Source: Bacteroidaceae bacterium
GTDB lineage: Bacteria; Bacteroidota; Bacteroidia; Bacteroidales; Bacteroidaceae
Direction of reading: 5' to 3'
Assembly: GCA_017520935.1 (NCBI GenBank)
Contig: JAFXEF010000030.1
Location: forward strand, 21,294 to 85,293
DNA: 64,000 nucleotides
The notes under the pieces were generated by a model. The model had not been told where the DNA came from. It saw only the letters and a program-made list of their open reading frames with translations, and did not search any database. Positions 42,244 to 50,280 of the stretch are shown piece by piece. The position numbers and the translations under genes were made by a program. Each line of letters begins with the position of its first letter. The first letter of the stretch is position 1.

Positions 42244-43215
42244 TCATCTCCTCCCTGCTATCATTCTTTTCATCTGCTTCAGACCTTTCTCTATTGACTG
42301 CACCATCAGGTAGAAGGCACCAAACACCGGATTTGAGAATCTGAGGGCAAAGCGTTCCCACGCACTTCCGCGATAGTCATACGTCTTGATATCTTCCAAT
42401 ATTTTCCTGTGGAGCGCCACAGGAGTCCAGGTGCGTGTCACATAGTAATGTCTCATGATGAGACTGTTCATCATTAATATGTTGGCAATGCAATAGGGCA
42501 TGCACACCGCACGGTACTCCTTTGGGATAGCATTCTTCTTGTAATGGTACGACCTCTCAAGATAGTCAAGTGTATAGTCAAACGTATTCACTATACCTTC
42601 TGCATTATTGTTGTAGCAATACACCACCGTGGGCATCACTCTAATTTTGTGCAGGCAGGCAAAGGCTAAATGCACATTCATCACAAAATCTTCGCCCATC
42701 ACAAAGTCGCGTGGTAGGTCGAACGTCTTTTCGTCAAACAGCTCACGTCTGAACAGTTTCGCATAGGGCGACGAGGCGATAGTGTAGTAGTAAAGCCGTC
42801 TCACCAGTTCGAGCTTGTCAATCTGCTCATCGGTATATTGTTTGGAATTCCGGTCATAGGTACCGATGACGATGTCGCATTGTTCATCAGTGTAGCCATA
42901 CAATTCATGCAGTGCATAGGGAGGCAGTGAATCGTCAGAATCCACGAACGTCACATACTCTCCCTTCGCATGAGCCACACCCAACGCACGGGCTCTGTTA
43001 GCCCCGCCATTGGCTATGTGGAACACCTGTACCCGACCGTCATTTTTGGCGTATTCATCGCATATTTTCCCCGAGTTGTCGGGGCTGCCATCATCTACCA
43101 GCAGCAGTTCAAAGTTCTCGAAGGTCTGTGTCAAGATACTCTCTACACAACTGTGCAGGAACTTTTCAGCCTTATATACGGGAACCACTACGGATATTTT
43201 TGGCAGTTGCTCCAT
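42244..43215 (-). CDS. Family 2 glycosyltransferase
   Basis: 323 residues. Motifs: ISVVVPVYKAEKFLHSCVESI, LLVDDGSPDNSG, GANRARALGVAHAKGEYV and FVDSDDSLP. Its stop is next to the LicD start. It is the first of the three GT2 genes in the operon. Substrate unknown. Confidence 0.9.
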   Translation of the reverse strand: MEQLPKISVVVPVYKAEKFLHSCVESILTQTFENFELLLVDDGSPDNSGKICDEYAKNDGRVQVFHIANGGANRARALGVAHAKGEYVTFVDSDDSLPPYALHELYGYTDEQCDIVIGTYDRNSKQYTDEQIDKLELVRRLYYYTIASSPYAKLFRRELFDEKTFDLPRDFVMGEDFVMNVHLAFACLHKIRVMPTVVYCYNNNAEGIVNTFDYTLDYLERSYHYKKNAIPKEYRAVCMPYCIANILMMNSLIMRHYYVTRTWTPVALHRKILEDIKTYDYRGSAWERFALRFSNPVFGAFYLMVQSIEKGLKQMKRMIAGRR

Positions 43216-43250
43216 TTCTCTACCGCATAGTTTGAGTTGTTTTTGTCTAT

Positions 43251-44492
43251 TTAGTCCATTGTTATGTTGGTGATGCCACTGGGTGCACCGCGTACTATGT
43301 CCACTGGCTGGCTGATTTGGTATAGAGCATCTTTAGCAATCTCAGCATCCACAGGGATGTAGATACGCTTTAGCTTCGGACACTTCTCGATGGCAAAGCT
43401 CTCGATACGCTTGGTGCCTTCGGGAAAATATATCTCCTCCACATTCATATGATTGCAAATCAAACCCTTTTCTACGACTTCCATAGGGAGCAGCTCAACA
43501 AATGTCATGGCACCAGGGATATAGTAGAGCAGCGGGTTTCCACCATTACGTTTATATACGATGCCCTTATGATCCATCAAGGTCTTGTTGTTTTCATCTA
43601 CATAGGCAGCTTTCAGACACTGGCCTTTATTAACAAGGCCTACATTGTTTTCGTCTGAATTACCCAAAGTGATGATATTCTGCCCGATATAGATTTCGGT
43701 TATTTCTTCTGGTAGTTCCACTGTGGGGTTGAATGAGTTCACTACAAATCCATTGGTACTATAGGGCACGGTGAGAGGATTGCTATTCGAGTGTATTTCC
43801 TTGATGTTGAGCAGATAATCTGCATAGTTATATACGGCTATCTCATCCATGAAGATATTCACATCGGCCGTCATGGGTGACAGGTGTCCATACTTGCCAT
43901 ACGATTTCATGGTGAAGCTGCCATTGTTGGTGGGGTCGCTCACTATCCATGTGCTGTCAGGACAGGTGTATGCCCATGCGTGACCCATTTGACTGAGGAA
44001 TCCATTGACCACCACGGTAGGTATACCCTGTGAGTAGCACATCACTGTGAGAAGGTTCGAGTAGCCTTGACAGATAGCCTTTCGGTTCTTGAATACAGGA
44101 TATGGGTCGTTATCATTAAATTCATACTTGATGTTCTTGACTATCCAATTGAAGATCGTTTTATACTTCATCGTCTGAGTGGTGTCAGACTTCACTATAC
44201 TATCGGTATATTCGGCAATCTCATTGTATTGCTCGTCAGTGATATTCATGGCACCTAATGATTGTATGATACCGGGGCCTGCCTTGTCGAGCAGGTCACG
44301 CAGTCGCTTGTTGGTTGAGGTCATTGCACTCAAGTCTATAGCACCTTCTACAGGTTCGGCAAAGGTACGTGTTGCGGTATATACATTCTCTTCTGCCTTT
44401 TCGTGGAGAAGATTAGCTGTTTCGTTTTCTTTGTTGCACGAGGTCAGTAGTGCACCAGCACAAAGTGCCATCAGTAGGTAATGCTTTTTCAT
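43251..44492 (-). CDS. Lipoprotein with transglutaminase-like domain
   Basis: 413 residues from the ATG at 44492, which gives the lipoprotein signal MKKHYLLMALCAGALLTSCN. The transglutaminase-like (papain-fold) domain has all three triad parts: Cys in RKAICQGYSNLL, His in QMGHAWAY and Asp in IVSDPTNNG. A C-terminal region with EEIYFPEGTKRIESFAIEKC looks like BspA-type leucine-rich repeats. It lies 35 bases upstream of the first GT2 gene and may belong to the operon. Likely a surface protease or cross-linker. Confidence 0.82.
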   Translation of the reverse strand: MKKHYLLMALCAGALLTSCNKENETANLLHEKAEENVYTATRTFAEPVEGAIDLSAMTSTNKRLRDLLDKAGPGIIQSLGAMNITDEQYNEIAEYTDSIVKSDTTQTMKYKTIFNWIVKNIKYEFNDNDPYPVFKNRKAICQGYSNLLTVMCYSQGIPTVVVNGFLSQMGHAWAYTCPDSTWIVSDPTNNGSFTMKSYGKYGHLSPMTADVNIFMDEIAVYNYADYLLNIKEIHSNSNPLTVPYSTNGFVVNSFNPTVELPEEITEIYIGQNIITLGNSDENNVGLVNKGQCLKAAYVDENNKTLMDHKGIVYKRNGGNPLLYYIPGAMTFVELLPMEVVEKGLICNHMNVEEIYFPEGTKRIESFAIEKCPKLKRIYIPVDAEIAKDALYQISQPVDIVRGAPSGITNITMD

Positions 44493-44611
44493 AAGTATAG
44501 TTTGTTGTTTTTTATTATATATTCGGAACAAAGATAAGGATTCTTATTGGATAATATGACCTCAATAGGTTTAATTTTTGTTTATTAGGGTCATCAGACC
44601 GAAAAGTTTAC

Positions 44612-44619
44612 TAATTTTG
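44612..44619 (+). promoter_or_regulatory. -7 element of the inositol monophosphatase gene
   Basis: TAATTTTG, matching TAnnTTTG, lies 23 bases before the ATG at 44643. No clear -33 is seen. Confidence 0.5.
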
Positions 44620-44642
44620 TGCGTTATTAGAATTTGAAATGT

Positions 44643-45428
44643 ATGGAAACGAACTTAAAGGAGTTGTGCAGTGCCGTAGAGCATATAGCACGTTTGGCTG
44701 GCGATTTTATACGGCGTGAGCGGGAAGCCTTCACGCTTGATCGTGTAGAGCAGAAGCATGCGCATGACTATGTGTCTGATGTAGACAAGAATTCAGAGCG
44801 TATTATCGTAGAGCAGTTGCGCCTGCTCATTCCCGATGCAGGTTTCGTCACCGAAGAGGGCTTGGCTACCTTTGGGGGTGAGGAGTACTATTGGGTAGTA
44901 GACCCACTCGACGGCACTACCAACTATATCCATGGCCTTTCGCCTTATGCCGTGAGTATAGCCCTTTGCAAGGGTACTTCGATAGAGGTTGGCGTGGTAT
45001 ACGACATTACAGCCGATGAAATGTTTTCTGCCTATCGGGGTGGTGGGGCATGGCTCAACGGGAAAGCTATCCATGCCAGCAAGCAGCCTCTCTCTCAGGC
45101 ATTGCTTGTGATAGAACTTCCTTACAATGCCGATGCTTATGCGCCACTGGGGTTGCATCTTATCTCCACCTTATATGGCAATGTAGGCGGTATACGCATG
45201 AGTGGTTCGGCAGCGATATCGATGTGTCACGTAGGAGCCGGACGTATTGATGGCTGGCTGGAGAAATATATAGGCAGGTACGATTACATGGCAGCTACAC
45301 TCATCGTCATGGAGGCTGGCGGCTGTGTCACCAACTTTAGTGGAAGTACCTCTTTCACTATGGGCGACAACATTGTAGCCACCAACGGATGTTTCCACGA
45401 CGAGATGTTACGTTTGGTACAGATGTAG
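44643..45428 (+). CDS. Inositol monophosphatase family phosphatase
   Basis: 261 residues from the ATG at 44643 (METNLKEL). A magnesium-dependent phosphatase of the IMPase/FBPase superfamily: VTEEG, WVVDPLDGTTNYIHGLSPYAVS and GRYDYMAATLIVMEAGG. Metal-binding Asp and Glu residues are all present. Substrates in bacteria include inositol phosphate, histidinol phosphate or PAP; not resolved here. Confidence 0.9.
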   Translation: METNLKELCSAVEHIARLAGDFIRREREAFTLDRVEQKHAHDYVSDVDKNSERIIVEQLRLLIPDAGFVTEEGLATFGGEEYYWVVDPLDGTTNYIHGLSPYAVSIALCKGTSIEVGVVYDITADEMFSAYRGGGAWLNGKAIHASKQPLSQALLVIELPYNADAYAPLGLHLISTLYGNVGGIRMSGSAAISMCHVGAGRIDGWLEKYIGRYDYMAATLIVMEAGGCVTNFSGSTSFTMGDNIVATNGCFHDEMLRLVQM

Positions 45429-45462
45429 TATTTATCCCTAACCTCTCTTCTCTATGTATATA

Positions 45463-45500
45463 AATAGGAGGCGACCCTCGCGGGCGACCTCCTATTCCTT
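45463..45500. terminator. Bidirectional terminator between convergent genes
   Basis: A 9-bp stem AATAGGAGG (45463-45471) / CCTCCTATT (45488-45496), extended inside by GC pairs, then CCTTTAT. It lies between the phosphatase and leucine-rich-repeat genes. Confidence 0.7.
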
Positions 45501-45523
45501 TATCAAAGTCTCAAAATTTATAA

Positions 45524-47431
45524 TCAATATGGTGCTTGCCAAAAGTAGCTGTCATCCGTGGTGACAGTACCTTTGAATTTGAAGCCTTGTGGGATTAGCG
45601 TTATCTCCGGTGTTTTATGATTGTTGCCTGAGCCTTCGGGTTGGCTCTGGCTCGTGGTGCAGGAACTGATGATATAGAGGTTCTTTGCCATATAATTCTC
45701 CAAGTAGCTTTCCTTGGTTGCGGCCTGCTTGTGGTTCCAGTTTGCATCTTCGTTCAGTATCAGTGGTAAGTCAAGGCGCAGTCGTTCGCGTACCTCACCA
45801 GGATGCAGCATCAGGCCGTTCTCATCTGTAACAAACGCTTCCCAAGTGGGGTCTACCCACACCCACTTGCCAAGACTCTCGCTCCATGCAACGTTTATCA
45901 CGTGGCAGTCAGAATCGGTGGCATAGTGTTTCGACTGACAAGTGAGATAGCGTGCAGGGATTCCTACCGAGAGCAGCATCTCATTGAGCATGATAGCCAT
46001 AAACCGGCAGTTCAATCCGCGCTGTTCCTTTTGACATACTTCGTATAGCTCCACAGCGTTGAAGTTACATTTTGGCCAAGATGAGCTACCATCGTGCCGT
46101 ATATTGTCGTGTACCCATGACAGTAGGTTCTTGATACGGCTGATGTCATCTCCGTTACCGGCTATGCTGTCTGTGCGGAAATATTCGCGCGTGCGGAGCA
46201 ACAGACTGTCTGATGGCTCGAAATACTTGAACTCCGACAAGTTAGCGTGTGATGTCTCTGCTGCATAAGGTGCCGATTTACGGAGTATCTCCAGGTAGCT
46301 CAGTCCACCATCCGTCTGTATAAAGTCTCGTGCTTTGCTGAAGCTATCTGCTTCCTCTGTATATCCCTGTTTACGTGCGGCATCGATTATGTTTTTGCTT
46401 ACTCCCCATGCCATACGGGGAACAAAGCCCTCAGATTGCAAAGCATCTTCGACCCATGCCCATGCTCTCTCCAATGAACCTTTCCAGTCCTTGTAGGCTG
46501 CACGCTCGGCAGCAGTCGAAGTCGGGAGTTCGGCTTCGTATCCACTGTTCAGCACAAGTCCATTCACTGTATATCTATCAAACTTGGGTGTATTTATCCC
46601 AGCTCCAAAGTAGGTGTTGAATACTATACCATTAAACTCCACACTCTCCAGCTCAGGACAGTCGGCCACAAACTGCTTGCCACCAGTACTCATCACATCG
46701 CTCATGTAGCGGATGCTCTTAAGTTTGGGATTCCCTGTAAACACGTATCCATCGGTATGCCCCACGATACCGAGGAATGTCACCTCCTCCAGATATGGCA
46801 TGTTGTGGAACGAATAACCACTCACGTAGGAGATATCATGAAAACGCACGGTACGGATAGAATTGCATAGCGCAAAAGCCTGTGAGAACTGAAAATCCGT
46901 ATGTGGCATCCGCCCTATCTCCACCGATGTCAGTTTCGTGCAATCATAGAATGCATAGGCACTTATCCTACAATCATCGGGCAAATTGACTTCACGCAGC
47001 GCAGTATGTGCAAAGCTGTATATACCAATGGTGTCTGTTCCCTCGGGTAGTACCACGCTCTCCAATGAACTACATTTATCGAATAGGCAATCGGGCAGAT
47101 AGTGCGATGAACGAACAGAATAATTCTGGTCGGCATAGAAGAACGGATGCCCACCCGAGACAAAAGTCACGTTACGTAAATCAACATGGTTTACACGCCC
47201 CGGTGTTTCATTCCCTAAAGTATCACGTCCACAAAGGTCGCGCAACACACGTACATCCTCGGCATTGAGCTGGCCACTAAGCTTAAGTGAAGTAATGCTA
47301 TACTTCTCATGCTTTTTGATACGCTCAGCCAATTGGCCGGGTTGTTTCACCTTAATGTTAACATGCTTGGCCATTACTGGAGAGGCCGCAAAAAGTACTC
47401 CAAAGAGTACTGTCAGAAAAGTCCTTTTCAT
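45524..47431 (-). CDS. Secreted BspA-like leucine-rich-repeat protein with transglutaminase-like domain
   Basis: 635 residues from the ATG at 47431, giving signal peptide MKRTFLTVLFGVLFAASPVMA. The N-terminal 270 residues carry BspA/LRR5 repeats (LPDCLFDKCSSLESVVLPEG, AFYDCTKLTSVEIG, YLEEVTFLGIVG). The second half is transglutaminase-like with Cys in RGLNCRFMAIML, His in DSDCHVINVAW and Asp in WVWVDPTWEAF. The same architecture, shortened, occurs at 43251-44492. Likely binds and modifies extracellular protein. Its promoter has 11-bp-period repeats upstream. Confidence 0.82.
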   Translation of the reverse strand: MKRTFLTVLFGVLFAASPVMAKHVNIKVKQPGQLAERIKKHEKYSITSLKLSGQLNAEDVRVLRDLCGRDTLGNETPGRVNHVDLRNVTFVSGGHPFFYADQNYSVRSSHYLPDCLFDKCSSLESVVLPEGTDTIGIYSFAHTALREVNLPDDCRISAYAFYDCTKLTSVEIGRMPHTDFQFSQAFALCNSIRTVRFHDISYVSGYSFHNMPYLEEVTFLGIVGHTDGYVFTGNPKLKSIRYMSDVMSTGGKQFVADCPELESVEFNGIVFNTYFGAGINTPKFDRYTVNGLVLNSGYEAELPTSTAAERAAYKDWKGSLERAWAWVEDALQSEGFVPRMAWGVSKNIIDAARKQGYTEEADSFSKARDFIQTDGGLSYLEILRKSAPYAAETSHANLSEFKYFEPSDSLLLRTREYFRTDSIAGNGDDISRIKNLLSWVHDNIRHDGSSSWPKCNFNAVELYEVCQKEQRGLNCRFMAIMLNEMLLSVGIPARYLTCQSKHYATDSDCHVINVAWSESLGKWVWVDPTWEAFVTDENGLMLHPGEVRERLRLDLPLILNEDANWNHKQAATKESYLENYMAKNLYIISSCTTSQSQPEGSGNNHKTPEITLIPQGFKFKGTVTTDDSYFWQAPY

Positions 47432-47537
47432 TTGTCTCATATTTTGGTTTGCATTAGTTTGACGTAACAGAATCCTAAAAAGTTGCATCAATCGTAAGAA
47501 ATTACGTTACCGCTTCACTTTTTTAGATTTCTGCTTG

Positions 47538-47570
47538 CAAAGGAACACAAATAGCGATAATGAGGCAAAG
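47538..47570 (-). promoter_or_regulatory. Promoter of the LRR-transglutaminase gene
   Basis: Minus strand: -33 CTTTG (47566-47570) and -7 TTCCTTTG (47538-47545), 20 bases apart. The -7 has TT instead of TA, so it may need an activator. Confidence 0.55.
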
Positions 47571-47575
47571 ATTTA

Positions 47576-47639
47576 GCGTGACATTTGCGTGACATTTGCG
47601 TGACATTTTCGTGACGTGGGCGTGACATTTTGCGTGACA
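47576..47639 (-). repeat. Six direct repeats TGTCACGC with an 11-bp period
   Basis: On the plus strand GCGTGACA or close variants begin at 47576, 47587, 47598, 47609, 47620 and 47632. They start six bases upstream of the -33 element of the LRR-transglutaminase gene. TGTCA direct repeats at 11 bp are the spacing of PhoB-type boxes. Confidence 0.9.
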
Positions 47640-47815
47640 CGAAGAATTCAGACTTATTTGACAGTGTGAACGATTTTTATGTTGCCAATCATTGTGGGCT
47701 AACCTTCTGCTTAGAAGAAATAAGCCACGTTATGTCTTCATTGTATTATATGTTGTATGTTATTCTATTTATAAGACGTAGCAAAGCCTCAAAAGTTACA
47801 AGCAGTCGGAGATAT

Positions 47816-48682
47816 CTATTCCTCTTCTGCCTCACCGAGCCGTTCGGTAGGTTGCTGCGCCTCGAAGAATCTCTTGGCCGAGAGGGGCGACACGACATCG
47901 CGTCCTGTCTTTGACTCCAGTTGCTCGCGTGCCACACGAGCGACTTCGCCACCCTCGGCTGCACATTGTATGTTCTCTTCCAGGTTCTGCGGATCTTTGG
48001 CCTTGGTGATGCTTGTGGTAGAGAGTTCGGCGAGCATATTGAGTACCAACTCTTCGTTGGTCATATTGTCGCGAAGGTTTTCCTTCTTCAATCCCTTGTA
48101 GTGCTTATACTCCTTGGCTGTTTTGCCAGCCCATGCTTGGTAGATGATGTCGGTGAGCGTAGCATATTGCACGCCCTCCTCCACATTGTGTAGCCGCCAT
48201 TGGTCAGTAAGGTCTTTGCGTATCTCGATGCTCTTGAGGCGTTGGTTTATCCAGTTGTCCGAGTAGCCCAACCGCTTGTAATCCGCCATTGCTTGGTGTA
48301 TGCTCAGCTCCGGGTCTTGCATCTGGTCTATGCGTTCGGCTGCCACTTGAGCCATCCACCGCTTGAACGGTTCGGCCTTGGGCGAGGGTATGGACTGGAT
48401 GATGCGGAAAAGTTGCTCGGTATCAGCAACATCGGTAAGACGCATCTTGCCGTCTGCTGCTCGAAGTTTCAACTGGTGACAATTTGTCACCGTTTCATTC
48501 CCTTCTTCTTTAAGGCGTTGTTTTAGTTTGTTCCAGTACTTTCGAGCTGTCAGTGCGTCTTTACTGTCAGTCAGCACATCCACCACATCCACAATGGAGA
48601 AATACCATTTTTCCTGCTCGTCGTCCCATGTGGTGCGCACGCGTTTCTCTTCGAATAGTTTTATTGCTTCTTTCGTTCCCAT
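47816..48682 (-). CDS. Bro-N / DinD-like protein
   Basis: 288 residues. The N-terminal Bro-N domain (FEEKRVRTTWDDEQEKWYFS, VDVVDVLTDSKDALTARKYW) is found in phage antirepressors. The C-terminal half (MTNEELVLNMLAELSTTSIT, GGEVARVAREQLESKTGRDV) resembles DNA-damage-inducible protein D. The codons for ETVTNCHQL contain a near-perfect 17-bp DNA palindrome at 48475-48491. Possibly of phage origin; role unknown. Confidence 0.8.
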   Translation of the reverse strand: MGTKEAIKLFEEKRVRTTWDDEQEKWYFSIVDVVDVLTDSKDALTARKYWNKLKQRLKEEGNETVTNCHQLKLRAADGKMRLTDVADTEQLFRIIQSIPSPKAEPFKRWMAQVAAERIDQMQDPELSIHQAMADYKRLGYSDNWINQRLKSIEIRKDLTDQWRLHNVEEGVQYATLTDIIYQAWAGKTAKEYKHYKGLKKENLRDNMTNEELVLNMLAELSTTSITKAKDPQNLEENIQCAAEGGEVARVAREQLESKTGRDVVSPLSAKRFFEAQQPTERLGEAEEE

Positions 48683-48858
48683 GTGAGGCTATTGTATGTT
48701 GCGAAGATACTAAATTTTATGCGTAAACAAGCGGAATCTATATTTTTTTAGCGATTCCGCTGTTTTACACACATTTCTCTACATAATTATCCTGTTAGGA
48801 GATGTTTGGAAGGTTTTATAGTATTGGTCGTTTATGTTATTGCACGAATTATCATGAA

Positions 48859-50109
48859 TTACAACTTCTCCTGCAATATTCGCTCCACCTCTTCGGCTGT
48901 GGGGTGAATGGCAAGGATGGTCCCGTCGCGGTCAACAAGCACGGTGATGCCACCGGCTCGGCTAACGCCATATTTCTCCCAAATCTTATGTTCATCTTGC
49001 AGCTCCAACAGATTGAGCCATGGGTAACCATCGCGTGCAAGGGCACGCTCCATATCCTCACGTTTGCTTTCGCGAGCCACACCTACAATCGTGAAACCAC
49101 GCTCCTTGTATTTCTCGTAGAGGGGAATCATGCTCTTCGATGTGCGTCGGCAAGAACCACACCACGAAGCCCATAAGTCGATGAGGGCAATCTTACCGGC
49201 AATCTCCTTGCTCAGCGTGTGCTGTGTGCCGTCGAGGGCAGGAGCAGTGAAATCGATATAGCGATTACCTACCCTAATGTCAAGACTTTCTATCCACTCC
49301 TCTATCTGCTTGCTCAGCGGATGGTTGGGGAAGAGGGGTTGGTACACTTCGGTAAAGAGTGCGACGAGTGGCAATTCTTCTGAGAAATCGCGGTTCCTTA
49401 ACACCTTATGTCGCAAAAGATACAACCCTATCACAGTGCGGTCGCTGCGTATAAAGTCTTCAATATATTTGTCGCGTTCTTCGCGCACTATCTTACTCTT
49501 GGCTTGAAAAGCGTGGTATTCGGGAGTAAAGGCTTCACCCGATTCAGAAAGTGCGCTGGCCTCTTGAGTTAGTTTTAACTTTGTCTGGTCATCCTTTGCT
49601 TCACGGAACTCAGTTTCTAACTTCATCATTCGCGGAGTATTCCATTTACCAACCTTTTTCAGAGAATCGGCCTCATGCTTTAGCGGATCGGTCATTTCCT
49701 GTAATGCAGCAATATACTGCAGGTACCGTTTGTTTGTAGGGCTTGTGCTAACCAAGGAGGGTACCTTTGCGTCTCTTTCAAAATGATGGAAAGTTATATC
49801 TACTGCACCTTCCTCGGCGAAGAACACACAAGTGTACCAGCTACCATGATTGAACTCTTCCATTGAAATAAGGTCATAAGGCATCACCTCATCCACATAA
49901 AGGTCAAAAGCAAACTTACCGTCTATCACAGGGATGCTATCTGCATCCACTACACGGAAGTCACTGCCCGATGGGGCAAGCAGCATCATGATATAGGTAG
50001 AGTCGGGCACTGTGCCCTCAATGTGGCAATGTATCTTCCCAGTCTTTTCTGTACAAGCCCCCAGCAGTGCCGCCACGGCAAGGGAAAGGAATAGTTTGGT
50101 CGGTTTCAT
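48859..50109 (-). CDS. TlpA-like thioredoxin-fold lipoprotein with DUF4369
   Basis: 416 residues with lipobox signal MKPTKLFLSLAVAALLGAC. An N-terminal DUF4369 domain is followed by a long helical linker and a C-terminal thioredoxin fold with WASWCGSCRRTSK. Where most relatives have a cis-Pro (xIPTxxLID), this one reads RAGGITVLVD. It is probably a periplasmic or outer-membrane disulfide reductase. A -7-like TTCCTTTG lies at 50144-50151 on the minus strand. Confidence 0.85.
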   Translation of the reverse strand: MKPTKLFLSLAVAALLGACTEKTGKIHCHIEGTVPDSTYIMMLLAPSGSDFRVVDADSIPVIDGKFAFDLYVDEVMPYDLISMEEFNHGSWYTCVFFAEEGAVDITFHHFERDAKVPSLVSTSPTNKRYLQYIAALQEMTDPLKHEADSLKKVGKWNTPRMMKLETEFREAKDDQTKLKLTQEASALSESGEAFTPEYHAFQAKSKIVREERDKYIEDFIRSDRTVIGLYLLRHKVLRNRDFSEELPLVALFTEVYQPLFPNHPLSKQIEEWIESLDIRVGNRYIDFTAPALDGTQHTLSKEIAGKIALIDLWASWCGSCRRTSKSMIPLYEKYKERGFTIVGVARESKREDMERALARDGYPWLNLLELQDEHKIWEKYGVSRAGGITVLVDRDGTILAIHPTAEEVERILQEKL

Positions 50110-50280
50110 TGTATTTGATTATTAATCCTTTTGTAACGACAAGCAAAGGAAAGCAATAAATCCCGTTCGTACAATTTAACGTTACAAAAAGTGAAACGAG
50201 GTGTCGGACTTTAACCGTTATTATTAGTTGCAGATGAGAAGCAAACCAAATGTATAGACTATCTCGGATAAGACCTTGCA

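Noticed and set aside
47576..47639. Possible CRISPR array
   Set aside because: Repeats of 8 bases with 3-base gaps are far too short, and no cas gene is near. They fit protein-binding sites.
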